Source of the DNA: Nitratireductor sp.
GTDB lineage: Bacteria > Pseudomonadota > Alphaproteobacteria > Rhizobiales > Rhizobiaceae
Length of the DNA stretch: 43,387 bases
NCBI GenBank assembly: GCA_020637805.1
Contig: JACKJU010000016.1
Location: 1 to 43,387, forward strand
Direction of reading: 5' to 3'
The notes beneath the pieces are model-generated. The model did no database searches. It saw nothing but the letters and a program-made list of their open reading frames with translations, and was not told where the DNA came from. The position numbers and the translations under genes are program-made. Of the stretch, positions 1 to 8,123 are shown piece by piece. Position 1 is the first letter of the stretch. Every line of letters begins with the position of its first letter.

Positions 1-1
1 G

Positions 2-604
2 GTTGTGGTCGACACGGGTGAAAACCGCGTGGTCGGAACCTACCGGTTGATCAACAGTGATGCGGCACAAGCAGTGGGAAGCTGGTATTCCGAAACGGAA
101 TTCGACCTTGACCCAATGATGCAGGCGCATCCGAAACTCAGTTTCCTCGAATTTGGACGCTCCTGCATACTTCACGAGTTCCGTTCCAAACGCACGCTCG
201 AACTGCTCTGGCACGGAAGCTGGGCCTGGGTGGTGCAAAACAGGCACGATGTCATGTTCGGCTGTGCATCGTTCGAGGGCACGGACCCTCAGGTACATCG
301 CGAGGCGCTATCCTTTCTGCATCACAACGCGCGGGGCAGGGATGGCTGGCAGGTCAGAGCCCTGCCGCAGATGCGCGGGATATTCGAACCGCTGGCCCAA
401 AACGAAATCGACGTCAAGAGAGCACTGCGCGCGCTTCCCACGCTCATCAAGGGATACATGAAACTCGGTGCGAAATTCTCCGCCGAACCGGCGATCGACC
501 ATGAATTCGGAACTACCGATGTCCTGGTCATACTGCCTGTTGCCGATCTCAATCCGCGTTACGTGAACTACTATGGCGCAAATGCGGAGCGGCACGCCGC
601 CTGA
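2..604 (+). CDS. olsB: L-ornithine N-alpha-acyltransferase OlsB, 3' part only
   Basis: The reading frame is open from the window edge (base 2), so the gene begins upstream; about 200 C-terminal residues are present of a protein that is usually near 300. The visible start 'VVVDTG..NRVVGTYRL' is the middle of the GNAT-like acyltransferase fold, and 'LEFGRSCILHEFRSKRTLELLW' followed by 'LFGCASFEGTDP'-type sequence is typical of OlsB/hemolysin-like acyltransferases. OlsB transfers a 3-hydroxyacyl group from acyl carrier protein to the alpha-amino group of ornithine, the first step in ornithine lipid synthesis at the inner membrane. It lies 96 bp before mutS on the same strand, as I recall from some other Hyphomicrobiales genomes. 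The GTG at base 5 is in frame but is probably an internal valine. Family assignment is firm; the precise acyl acceptor is inferred from family. Confidence 0.8.
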   Translation, partial: VVVDTGENRVVGTYRLINSDAAQAVGSWYSETEFDLDPMMQAHPKLSFLEFGRSCILHEFRSKRTLELLWHGSWAWVVQNRHDVMFGCASFEGTDPQVHREALSFLHHNARGRDGWQVRALPQMRGIFEPLAQNEIDVKRALRALPTLIKGYMKLGAKFSAEPAIDHEFGTTDVLVILPVADLNPRYVNYYGANAERHAA

Positions 605-673
605 AGGCGGGAGCTGCCCGTGATTACGCCAGTACGGCAGCACATGCCTGTGGACGGTTTGTCCGGCGGGTGA

Positions 674-697
674 GGCGCCCTTGCCTTCCCGGGCGCC
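674..697. other. GC-rich inverted repeat just before mutS
   Basis: A perfect 7-bp stem, GGCGCCC at 674-680 and GGGCGCC at 691-697, encloses a 10-base loop. There is no T-run after it, so it is not a classical terminator. It ends 3 bases before the ATG at 701 and would hide any ribosome binding site for that codon, which bears on the choice of mutS start. Confidence 0.5.
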
Positions 698-700
698 ATC

Positions 701-3481
701 ATGAATCCTGTGCCGCAAACAGGCACAGGCACATACGAAATGCTCGACAAATCCGTACAGGCGAGGAACGACGACAGCGGCACGGCGGTACAAACCGCCG
801 GCGCCACGCCGATGATGGAGCAGTATATCGAGATCAAGGCGGCCAATCCGGGTTCACTGCTGTTCTATCGCATGGGCGATTTCTACGAGCTGTTCTTTCA
901 GGACGCCGAGGAGGCCTCGCGAGCACTGGGCATCACGCTTACCAAACGCGGCAAGCATCTCGGTGAAGACATCCCGATGTGCGGCGTGCCGGTGCATGCT
1001 GCGGAAGACTACCTGCAGAAACTCATCTCGATGGGCTTTCGTGTTTCGGTCTGTGAACAGACGGAAGATCCTGCGGAAGCCAAGAAGCGCGGTTCCAAGT
1101 CAGTGGTCCGCCGCGAGGTCATACGGCTTGTCACGCCCGGCACGATCACCGAGGAAAAGCTTCTCGATCCGGCCCGGCCCAATCACCTTGCTGCACTTGC
1201 CCGCATCCGGCACGCAGAAGAGGCAGACCTGCTGGCTCTTGCATGGATCGATCTTTCCACCGGTCAGTTCCGTGTCTGCGAGAGCAGCTCGCCAACACTT
1301 GCGGCGGATCTGGCGCGTGTCGAACCCTCGGAACTGGTCTATCCGGACAGCCTTTCCTCGGACGACGGCCTGCGGCTGACACTACGCAATTGCGGTGCAG
1401 CGCTGACACCGCAACCGGCCCATTTCTTCGACAGCCAGCAGGCCCGCCAGCGGCTCGAAACCCATTTCGACGTCGGCACGCTGGAAGGTTTCGGCAATTT
1501 CAGCCGCGTCGAAGTGGCGGCCTGCGGCGCGATCCTGTCCTATGTGGAGAAAACCCAGATCGGCGAACGGCCCGCACTTTCGGCGCCGGTTCGCGAAACC
1601 TCCGGCGACACGCTCTTCATCGACGCCGCGACACGCGCGAACCTGGAATTGGTGAAAACACTTTCCGGCAACCGCAAGGGCGCGTTGCTTTCGACCATCG
1701 ACCGGACGGTGACCGGTGGCGGGGCCAGGCTTCTGGGCGAGCGCATGATGAACCCGCTGACCAAACCGGAGGCCATCGCGCTCAGGCAGGATTGCGTGGC
1801 GTTCTTCTTGGACCAGCCGCGTCTCGCGGAAGATCTGCGCGCGGAGCTGAAGCGCTTCGCCGACATGCCGCGCGCGCTTTCACGCCTTTCGCTCAATCGC
1901 GGAGGCCCGCGCGATCTGGGCGCGATTCTCGCTGCCATGCGTTCGGCCCGCGATGCCGGTGGCCTTTTCGGGGATATCAACACGATTGGCGGGCTTCCAA
2001 GCGAGATTGCATCGGCACTGGACCGCATTCATGCGCTTCCTGCGGAACTGGAAGACACGCTTGGTGCCAATCTTGACGACGAATTACCGCTGCTGAAGCG
2101 CGATGGCGGATTTGTCCGTCCAGGCGCAATCGAGGAGATCGATGACCTGCGCAGGCTGCGCGATGACTCGCGGCGGGTGATCGCCGCGCTACAGCAGCAA
2201 TATGCGGACTCTACAGGTGTAAGGTCGCTGAAGATCCGGCACAATAACGTGCTGGGGTATTTCATAGAGGTAACGGCGCAGAACGCGGGAGCGCTGCAGG
2301 AAGGGGAGGCAAAAGCCACCTATATTCACCGGCAGACGCTTGCCAACAACATGCGCTTCACCACTACCGAACTATCCGAACTCGAAAGCAAGATCGCAAA
2401 TGCTGCCGGACGCATCCTGGATCTCGAGCTTGCGCGTTTCGAGGAACTGCAGGCGCAGGTTCTGGCAAATGCGGCAAGCCTCCAGAAGGCGGCACAGGCC
2501 GTTTGCGAACTCGACGTTGCGGCTGCGCTTGCCACGCTTGCGCGCGAAGGCGGCTGGTGCCGCCCGCATGTGGACGCCTCGACCCGGTTTGAAATCGCCG
2601 GAGGCCGGCACCCGGTAGTCGAGCGCGCATTGCGGGCAGATGGCGGCCAGCAGTTCGTGGCGAATGACTGCAATCTCGGCACGGGCGAAAGCGGGGATGG
2701 CGAACTCTGGCTTGTTACCGGACCCAACATGGGCGGCAAGTCCACCTTTCTGCGCCAGAATGCCCTGATCGCCATTCTCGCCCAGATGGGCGCTTGGGTG
2801 CCGGCAGAGACTGCGTGCCTGGGCGTTGTCGACCGGCTCTTCTCGCGCGTCGGTGCTGCCGATGACCTTGCTCGTGGACGTTCGACCTTCATGGTCGAGA
2901 TGGTGGAGACGGCCGCCATCCTCAATCAGGCAACGCCGAATTCGCTCGTCATCCTCGACGAGATCGGTCGCGGCACGGCAACCTTCGACGGGCTATCGAT
3001 CGCCTGGGCAACAATCGAGCACCTGCATGAGGTAAACCGCTGCCGGACCCTGTTTGCCACCCATTTCCATGAACTGACCGCGCTATCGCAGAAGCTTGCA
3101 CGCATCACCAATGTGACGATCCGGGTAAAGGAATGGGAAGGCGAGGTGATCTTCCTGCACGAGGTGGTCAAGGGCGTTGCCGACCGTTCCTACGGCATCC
3201 AGGTGGCGCGGCTTGCCGGACTGCCGGATGCGGTCGTCGCAAGAGCGCGCGACGTTCTCGACCAGCTCGAACAATCCCGCCAGGAAGGCCATGGTTCCAA
3301 GGCAGCGCAAACGCTGATCGATGAACTGCCGCTGTTCAGTGCCGAGGTGAAAAAGGCCGCCCCCGGAAGGCCGGAAACCAGCCCGGCGCTGGAGGCCCTT
3401 GCCGCCATCCTGCCCGATGATCTCAGTCCCCGGGAAGCACTCGAAAAGCTCTATGAACTCAAGTCAATGTTGAAGGACTAG
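701..3481 (+). CDS. mutS: DNA mismatch repair protein MutS
   Basis: This 926-residue frame is a full-length MutS. The mismatch-binding Phe-x-Glu is F61-Y-E63 in 'GDFYELFF'; the Walker A loop 'GPNMGGKST' is at 674-682, followed by the conserved 'DDLARGRSTFMVEM', Walker B 'LVILDEIGRGT' and 'FATHFHEL'. MutS binds mispairs in the cytoplasm and recruits MutL. The first 35 or so residues are low in conservation; the family fold starts at 'TPMMEQYIEIK' (ATG at 812 and 815). Other candidate starts are 701 and 740. The 701 start gives a leader similar in length to other rhizobial MutS proteins, but a strong hairpin lies directly before it, so the true start is uncertain. MutL is not in the window. The gene is intact; the stop lies 51 bp before an IS30 element. 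Confidence 0.97.
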   Translation: MNPVPQTGTGTYEMLDKSVQARNDDSGTAVQTAGATPMMEQYIEIKAANPGSLLFYRMGDFYELFFQDAEEASRALGITLTKRGKHLGEDIPMCGVPVHAAEDYLQKLISMGFRVSVCEQTEDPAEAKKRGSKSVVRREVIRLVTPGTITEEKLLDPARPNHLAALARIRHAEEADLLALAWIDLSTGQFRVCESSSPTLAADLARVEPSELVYPDSLSSDDGLRLTLRNCGAALTPQPAHFFDSQQARQRLETHFDVGTLEGFGNFSRVEVAACGAILSYVEKTQIGERPALSAPVRETSGDTLFIDAATRANLELVKTLSGNRKGALLSTIDRTVTGGGARLLGERMMNPLTKPEAIALRQDCVAFFLDQPRLAEDLRAELKRFADMPRALSRLSLNRGGPRDLGAILAAMRSARDAGGLFGDINTIGGLPSEIASALDRIHALPAELEDTLGANLDDELPLLKRDGGFVRPGAIEEIDDLRRLRDDSRRVIAALQQQYADSTGVRSLKIRHNNVLGYFIEVTAQNAGALQEGEAKATYIHRQTLANNMRFTTTELSELESKIANAAGRILDLELARFEELQAQVLANAASLQKAAQAVCELDVAAALATLAREGGWCRPHVDASTRFEIAGGRHPVVERALRADGGQQFVANDCNLGTGESGDGELWLVTGPNMGGKSTFLRQNALIAILAQMGAWVPAETACLGVVDRLFSRVGAADDLARGRSTFMVEMVETAAILNQATPNSLVILDEIGRGTATFDGLSIAWATIEHLHEVNRCRTLFATHFHELTALSQKLARITNVTIRVKEWEGEVIFLHEVVKGVADRSYGIQVARLAGLPDAVVARARDVLDQLEQSRQEGHGSKAAQTLIDELPLFSAEVKKAAPGRPETSPALEALAAILPDDLSPREALEKLYELKSMLKD

Positions 3482-3532
3482 CATTTACTCATTTTTTGAT
3501 TGTGGATTTGCCGATTCTCAACTACTGCTGGT

Positions 3533-3554
3533 TTCACATTTCAAGTGCCGCACC
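3533..3554. repeat. Left terminal inverted repeat of the IS30 element
   Basis: It begins TTCACA and contains AAGTGCCGCACC at 3543-3554. Its reverse complement is found at 4543-4564 with three mismatches, at positions 7, 8 and 10 of the repeat. It overlaps the last codons and stop of the transposase gene. Confidence 0.85.
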
Positions 3555-4523
3555 CTGGTTGAGGATTTCGTTTTGCAAGACCTCGGCGGGAGTTCTGTAG
3601 CCGAGGCACTTTCGCGGTGTGTTGTTGTAAAGCATGGCGAGATCCTGGATGTCCCGTCCGGTGTAGTTTGAGAGCTTCGTTTTCCGAGGCATGTCGATGC
3701 GCAGCCTGCCATTTCCATTCTCGATTGCGCCGCGCTGCCACGGACTGTGGGGCTCACAGAAGTAGGCTGGAAGGCCGAGTTGGCGTTCCACTTGCTTGTG
3801 CCGGGCAAACTCGCCGCCATTGTCATGAGTGATGGTTTTGCGCAGGGGCTTTGGAAAGGGCGCAAGCGCGTCGATGATTGCCTGCGATACCGTCTCGCTG
3901 TCGCGTCTGGGGATGGATTGCATGATCCAGTAGCGCGACTTGCGCTCTGTCAGGGTCAGGAGAATGTCGCATTTGCGTGTGAAGTGAACCAAATCACCTT
4001 CCCAATGGCCAGGCTCACTGCGGTCATTGGCGGATTGCGGTCTGCTTTCAATGCCTTGGCGGTCGGGAATTGGGATTTTCCGTTCACTCTTGCGCCTGCG
4101 ATAGCCGCGCTTTGCATGATGATGCGGCAGGTAGCGAGACAGTTTCAGCCGTCGCCCGGCAGGCGAATAGATGAAGCGGTAGATTGACTCGTGACTGATG
4201 ACTGTCTCACCGTGTTCCAGTTGCAGTCGGCCGCTGATCTGCTGGGGCGTCCAACCCATAGCAAGTGAGGATGTCACGGTTTCATGCAGTCGGCTGCAAC
4301 GCCCGATCCTTGAACCGCGCAACCGGCGAACCCAGGCAAGCCGGTCGGCACTGCCCGGATCATAACGGCCATCGGCATAGGAGTTTCGTGCAAGTTCCCG
4401 CTGGATTGTACGACGGTCCCGGCCAAGATGACGTGCTATCCCGGAGATTGTCATTCCCTGTTCGTTCATCGCCACAAGCCTGCAGCGTTCCGTCAGATCA
4501 AGTTGTTTGTAGTGTCTTCCCAT
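3534..4523 (-). CDS. IS30-family transposase
   Basis: A 329-residue DDE transposase. The N-terminus has the helix-turn-helix typical of the family ('ISGIARHLGRDRRTIQREL', residues 27-44), followed by 'GWTPQQISGRL' (90-100) and the 'SHESIYRFIY' signature (110-119). The catalytic triad can be read as D177 ('HWEGDLV'), D234 ('THDNGGEF') and E269 ('QRGAIENGNGRLR'). It would catalyse copy-out or cut transposition through the two inverted ends that flank it. Length and motifs are complete, with no frameshift. It reads towards mutS, so the two genes converge, and it probably has no role in the physiology of its neighbours. Confidence 0.97.
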   Translation of the reverse strand: MGRHYKQLDLTERCRLVAMNEQGMTISGIARHLGRDRRTIQRELARNSYADGRYDPGSADRLAWVRRLRGSRIGRCSRLHETVTSSLAMGWTPQQISGRLQLEHGETVISHESIYRFIYSPAGRRLKLSRYLPHHHAKRGYRRRKSERKIPIPDRQGIESRPQSANDRSEPGHWEGDLVHFTRKCDILLTLTERKSRYWIMQSIPRRDSETVSQAIIDALAPFPKPLRKTITHDNGGEFARHKQVERQLGLPAYFCEPHSPWQRGAIENGNGRLRIDMPRKTKLSNYTGRDIQDLAMLYNNTPRKCLGYRTPAEVLQNEILNQGAALEM

Positions 4524-4542
4524 AGCACCTGCCTGAATAGCA

Positions 4543-4564
4543 GGTGCGGCACTTCATTTGTGAA
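4543..4564. repeat. Right terminal inverted repeat of the IS30 element
   Basis: It begins GGTGCGGCACTT and ends TTTGTGAA. It lies upstream of the transposase start (4523) and 41 bp before the lipoprotein ATG, so the element now forms most of the region upstream of that gene. Confidence 0.85.
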
Positions 4565-4605
4565 TCTAGGACTCGAAGTCCGTAGGGCTCTATTTGGGGA
4601 AAATC

Positions 4606-4971
4606 ATGAAAAGAACGGTCTTGCTTCTCGCTGTAGCGGGAGTACTCGCAGCGTGCGCATCCAAACCGGAAGACATCACTGCCACATATGTTTCTCCGGT
4701 GATCTATGAGAACTATTCCTGCGAAGAACTCAGCATTGAAGCGCAGCGTATCTCATCGCGCGCTGCTTCCATATCTGGTGTGCAGGAGAAGAAGGCGACC
4801 AATGACGCAGTAGCCGTGGGCGTGGGCGTCGTGCTCTTCTGGCCTGCATTGTTTTTCATCAAGGGCAATGGTGCGACGGAAGCCGAAGTTGCCAATCTGA
4901 AAGGTCACATGGAGGCCATCGAACAAGCTTCCGTCCAGAAGAAGTGCGGCTTCGAGTTCCAGCGCTCCTAG
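4606..4971 (+). CDS. Small predicted lipoprotein of unknown function
   Basis: A 121-residue protein starting at the ATG at 4606, preceded by GGGGA seven bases upstream; an in-frame TTG at 4594 is less likely. The N-terminus 'MKRTVLLLAVAGVLAACAS' is a type II signal peptide with lipobox LAAC, so the mature protein would be acylated on Cys17 and membrane-anchored. The body has an alpha-helical stretch (SCEELSIEAQRISSRAAS), a hydrophobic glycine/valine segment ('AVAVGVGVVLFWPALFFIKG') that could be a second membrane helix or hairpin, and a C-terminal helix. I recognise the general pattern as a small lipoprotein common in rhizobia, without a known role. The IS30 element ends 41 bp upstream and may have altered its promoter. 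Confidence 0.75.
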   Translation: MKRTVLLLAVAGVLAACASKPEDITATYVSPVIYENYSCEELSIEAQRISSRAASISGVQEKKATNDAVAVGVGVVLFWPALFFIKGNGATEAEVANLKGHMEAIEQASVQKKCGFEFQRS

Positions 4972-5044
4972 ACCGTGTCAGCTTCACCTGTAAGCGGATA
5001 GTCCCGGCAAGCAACTGAATTGCTCTGAACCACGGCGCCGCAGG

Positions 5045-6037
5045 TTACAGACCTTCCTGTGCCAGCATGTCCTTCAATGATACCTGGGGACGCGGGCCGA
5101 TATGCTGGATGACCTCGGCGGCGGCCATGCCGCCGATGCGGGCGCAATCTTCAAGGCTGCGGCCGTTGGTCAGTCCGAACAGGAAACCGGCGGCATACAG
5201 ATCGCCGGCCCCGGTGGTGTCGACCAGCTTTTCGATGGGATGCGCATGGACGGTTTCGGTGCGTTCGCGTGTCACGACCACGGACCCTTTTTCGGAGCGG
5301 GTGACTGCCGTCACTTCGCAATCCTCGCGAACCGCCTTCACAGCCTCGTCAAAGGACGATGTCTGGTAGAGCGAAACCAGTTCGTGTTCATTGGCGAATA
5401 CCAGATCGACGGTTCCAGAACGCATCAGGTCGAGAAATTCGTCCCGGTAACGGTCGACGCAGAACGGGTCTGAAAGCGTCATCGACATGCGACGCCCGTT
5501 TGCGTGGGCGATGTCCGCTGCCTTGCGGATTGCCTCCTTGGCGCGAGGCGGGTCCCAGAGATAGCCTTCGAAATAGGTGATCTGGCTCGAAGCGACGATT
5601 TCCTCATCGATGTCTTCCGGTCCAAGCTCGACGCAGGATCCGAGATAGGTGTTCATGGAACGCTCACCGTCCGGCGTCACGAAGATCATGGACCTCGCAG
5701 TGGGCGGCTCGCCTGGAAGTTTCGCCGTCTCGTAGTGAACGCCGATGGCGCGCATGTCATGGGTATAGACAGTGCCCAGATGATCATCCGATACCTTGCC
5801 GAAATAGGCCGCCCTGCCGCCCAGGGAAGCTATGCCTGCCGCGGTGTTGCCCGCACTGCCGCCCGACTGCTCGCTGGCAGGGCCCATGACCGAATAGAGA
5901 TGCTCGGCACGCTCTGTATCGATGAGGTTCATTGCTCCCTTGATGATGTTCTCGCGAACGAGAAAATCGTCTTCGGCATGGGCGATGATGTCGACAATCG
6001 CATTGCCGATATTGAGAACGTCAAAACGCGTGGTCAT
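5045..6037 (-). CDS. PfkB-family carbohydrate kinase, adenosine-kinase-like
   Basis: A 330-residue PfkB (ribokinase-like) kinase. The N-terminal 'FDVLNIGNAIVDI' strand and 'GGSAGNTAAGIASLGG' form the substrate-binding region, and the C-terminal 'DTTGAGDLYAAGFL' carries the GAGD anion hole with catalytic base D279. The protein resembles the adenosine-kinase-like sugar kinase encoded in many rhizobial genomes, which phosphorylates a nucleoside or sugar with ATP in the cytoplasm; the substrate cannot be decided from sequence. I chose the ATG at 6037 (MTTRFDVL), preceded by GGGGA; a longer frame to 6076 adds 13 poorly conserved residues. The gene is divergent from the EI24-type gene across about 137 bp. 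Confidence 0.85.
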   Translation of the reverse strand: MTTRFDVLNIGNAIVDIIAHAEDDFLVRENIIKGAMNLIDTERAEHLYSVMGPASEQSGGSAGNTAAGIASLGGRAAYFGKVSDDHLGTVYTHDMRAIGVHYETAKLPGEPPTARSMIFVTPDGERSMNTYLGSCVELGPEDIDEEIVASSQITYFEGYLWDPPRAKEAIRKAADIAHANGRRMSMTLSDPFCVDRYRDEFLDLMRSGTVDLVFANEHELVSLYQTSSFDEAVKAVREDCEVTAVTRSEKGSVVVTRERTETVHAHPIEKLVDTTGAGDLYAAGFLFGLTNGRSLEDCARIGGMAAAEVIQHIGPRPQVSLKDMLAQEGL

Positions 6038-6174
6038 GGAGTATCCCCGAGGGTTGGATTTGCAGCGGTTTTTCACAGAAGTGCGGCCAATTCAACCTTT
6101 CTTGCGAAGGCAGGCATCAATTCCTATCTGCAATGCAACACCAACAGGGAACCGGAGTGCGCTCCGGCATGCAT

Positions 6175-6879
6175 ATGGTAATCGAATCCGCCAGGCTTGC
6201 CGCCTCGGAGCTGTTCAAGCCGAAATTCCGCTCCGTGCTTCTGAAATCGGTCGGGCTGACCATCCTCATGTTCATCGCCATGTGGATCGTGCTCGAAGCA
6301 CTCTTCTCGACGTTCCTGGCACCGGTGCTCGGGCCGTGGCCGTGGGTGTCGACCGCCATTATCTGGCTGATGAGCGCGGGCCTGCTTGTCGGTGCGGGGT
6401 TCCTGCTTGCACCCGTAACCGCGCTAATCGCCGGTATCTTCCTCGACGACGTGGCAGAATATGTCGAGAGGGAACATTATGCTGCAGACGGACCGGGAAC
6501 GGCGATGCCAATCTTTCCTTCCATCATCTATGCGGTCCGCTTCTTTCTGGTCGTGGTGGCAGCCAACCTTGCCGCGCTTGCGCTCGTGCCGTTCATCGGG
6601 TTCGGGTTCGCCATATTCTTCGTCGTCAACGGGTACCTGCTGGGACGGGAATATTTCATGTTCGCCGCGATGCGGTTCCGCCCGGAAGATGAAGCGAACC
6701 ACATGCGCAAGGCGCGCTCGACCGATATCCTGCTTGCGGGCATGATCATTGCAGCCTTCATGGCAGTACCGATCCTGAACCTGGCGACACCGGTCTTTGC
6801 CGCAGCAATGATGGTTCATATTCACAAGATGCTTTCAGGCCGCCAGCCCGTGCGCACCGTTTCGCAGCACCATGCGTGA
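6175..6879 (+). CDS. EI24/CysZ-like integral membrane protein
   Basis: A 234-residue membrane protein with about five hydrophobic segments (roughly 25-45, 60-90, 120-155 and 185-215, the longer ones probably helix pairs). It resembles the EI24 domain family that includes the E. coli sulfate permease CysZ; in alphaproteobacteria these are usually called 'sulfate transporter family proteins', but sulfate transport has not been shown for this branch. The 'MVIESARLAASELFKPKFRS' start at 6175 fits the homologous N-terminus I remember. In-frame ATGs at 6133 and 6169 would add 14 or 2 residues. The 'GYLLGREYFMFAAMRF' stretch is typical of the family. It is followed by a 227-bp gap before the sugar transporter operon, so it is probably transcribed alone. 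Confidence 0.75.
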   Translation: MVIESARLAASELFKPKFRSVLLKSVGLTILMFIAMWIVLEALFSTFLAPVLGPWPWVSTAIIWLMSAGLLVGAGFLLAPVTALIAGIFLDDVAEYVEREHYAADGPGTAMPIFPSIIYAVRFFLVVVAANLAALALVPFIGFGFAIFFVVNGYLLGREYFMFAAMRFRPEDEANHMRKARSTDILLAGMIIAAFMAVPILNLATPVFAAAMMVHIHKMLSGRQPVRTVSQHHA

Positions 6880-7106
6880 ACCCCGTATCTGAGCCTTTTC
6901 GAAATCTCTATCTCCCGATTGTCCACCGGGTTGCGGAGCGCCGCTGATGGGCAGCCGCATGCCGGTGGCAGCCTTTTGCAGCACGCATTTACCGGTCTCT
7001 CGGACGCGCGCGACCGCGCTGCAGTGCAGCACAGAATGCCACTTTACAAAAATCATAAAGTAATACTTAATATCGCAGGGACACTTTCGTTCCAGGGAGG
7101 AAACAC
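6880..7106 (+). promoter_or_regulatory. Upstream region of the ytfQRT-yjfF operon with a GntR-like palindrome
   Basis: This 227-bp gene-free stretch precedes ytfQ. Its last 70 bases are AT-rich and hold the palindrome AAGTAATACTT at 7058-7068, which fits the GT-N3-AC core favoured by FadR/FCD-type regulators. A looser repeat, ACTTTA at 7041-7046 and TAAAGT at 7056-7061, overlaps it. A strong AGGGAGG ribosome binding site precedes the ATG at 7107. The natural candidate binder is the FCD regulator encoded at the end of the operon (11655-12380). No clear -35/-10 pair was identified. Confidence 0.45.
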
Positions 7107-8060
7107 ATGAAACTGAAAATGACACTTCTCGCGGGTGTCATGGCTTTCGTACCTTTGAACGCCATGGCAGCCGACCTGACAATCGGCTTTTCCCAGATCG
7201 GTTCCGAGTCCGGCTGGCGTGCGGCGGAAACGACCGTGACCAAGCAGGAAGCCGAAAAACGCGGCATCGACCTGAAGTTCGCGGATGCCCAGCAGAAGCA
7301 GGAAAACCAGATCAAGGCGATCCGCTCGTTCATAGCACAGGGTGTTGATGCCATCCTTCTGGCACCTGTTGTCGCAACCGGCTGGGACGAAGTTCTGGAA
7401 GAGGCAAAGGATGCCGAAATTCCCGTTCTGCTTCTCGACCGCACCGTGGATGCACCGGACGATCTGTACCTGACGGCAGTCACGTCCGACCTCGTGCACG
7501 AAGGCGAAGTGGCTGGCGACTGGCTGCAGAAAGCCACCGATGGCAAGGAATGCAACATCGTCGAACTTCAGGGCACGACGGGCTCCTCGCCCGCAATCGA
7601 CCGCAAGAAAGGCTTCGAAAAGGGCATTTCCGACGCGCCAAACCTGAAGATCATCCGCTCCCAGACCGGCGACTTCACCCGTTCGCAGGGCAAGGTCGTA
7701 ATGGAAAGCTTCCTGAAGGCCGAGGGCGGCGCCAACATCTGCGCGCTCTATGCGCACAATGACGACATGGCGGTCGGCGCAATCCAGGCGATCAAGGAAG
7801 CAGGGCTCAAGCCCGGCGAGGACATTCTGATCGTTGCCATCGATGCCGTTCCCGATGCCCATCTGGCAATCGCAAATGGCGAGATGAACGCCACGATCGA
7901 GCTGACGCCGAACATGGCAGGTCCAGCACTCGACGCGCTTGAGGCCTATCTGGCCAACGGCACGACTCCGCCGAAATGGATCCAGACGGAATCCCGGCTC
8001 TACACATCCGACGACGACAACAAGGCCGTGTACGAGGAAAAGAAAAACCTCGGATACTGA
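7107..8060 (+). CDS. ytfQ: Sugar ABC transporter substrate-binding protein, YtfQ type
   Basis: A 317-residue periplasmic binding protein with a Sec signal peptide (residues 1-21, cleavage after 'NAMA'). The mature sequence tracks E. coli YtfQ almost motif for motif: 'IGFSQIGSESGWRAAET', 'QQKQENQIKAIRSFIAQGVDAI', 'APVVATGWDEVL', 'VELQGTTGSSPAIDRKKGF', 'SQTGDFTRSQGKVVMESF', 'YAHNDDMAVGAIQAIKEAGLKPG' and 'ATIELTPNMAGPA'. E. coli YtfQ binds galactofuranose, and length (318 in E. coli) and neighbours (ytfR, ytfT, yjfF) match. Here the operon lies beside genes for galacturonate oxidation, so a furanose or hexuronate ligand is plausible. A strong ribosome binding site and a hairpin after the stop suggest it is made in excess over the membrane parts. 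Confidence 0.92.
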   Translation: MKLKMTLLAGVMAFVPLNAMAADLTIGFSQIGSESGWRAAETTVTKQEAEKRGIDLKFADAQQKQENQIKAIRSFIAQGVDAILLAPVVATGWDEVLEEAKDAEIPVLLLDRTVDAPDDLYLTAVTSDLVHEGEVAGDWLQKATDGKECNIVELQGTTGSSPAIDRKKGFEKGISDAPNLKIIRSQTGDFTRSQGKVVMESFLKAEGGANICALYAHNDDMAVGAIQAIKEAGLKPGEDILIVAIDAVPDAHLAIANGEMNATIELTPNMAGPALDALEAYLANGTTPPKWIQTESRLYTSDDDNKAVYEEKKNLGY

Positions 8061-8077
8061 GTTGTCCACGCTGCCAT

Positions 8078-8102
8078 GGCTGCCGGGCCTTGCCCGGCAG
8101 CC
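8078..8102 (+). other. Intercistronic hairpin between ytfQ and ytfR
   Basis: A perfect 11-bp stem: GGCTGCCGGGC at 8078-8088 pairs with GCCCGGCAGCC at 8092-8102 across a CTT loop. It begins 17 bases after the ytfQ stop and has no T-run. Such hairpins after a binding-protein gene can protect the upstream message from 3' decay or thin out downstream transcription. Confidence 0.75.
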
Positions 8103-8123
8103 GCTTCGCCGTCAGGATATGCC

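Larger units (their letters stand above)
3533..4564 (-). mobile_element. IS30-family insertion sequence, complete
   Basis: A 1032-bp element bounded by inverted ends (3533-3554 and 4543-4564, 19 of 22 bases matching, with the inner 12 bases AAGTGCCGCACC identical) and filled by a single IS30-type transposase gene. The transposase stop codon lies inside the left end. It sits between mutS and a lipoprotein gene, in an otherwise ordinary housekeeping stretch. I see no clear target duplication in the few bases on either side ('CTGGT' left, 'TCTAG' right), so the exact outer limits could be off by one to three bases. Intact ends and gene suggest it is potentially active. Confidence 0.9.

Noticed and set aside
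4569..4581. GGACTCGAAGTCC, which recalls a tRNA T-arm
   Set aside because: No matching acceptor, D or anticodon arms nearby; too short to support a tRNA or an attachment site.
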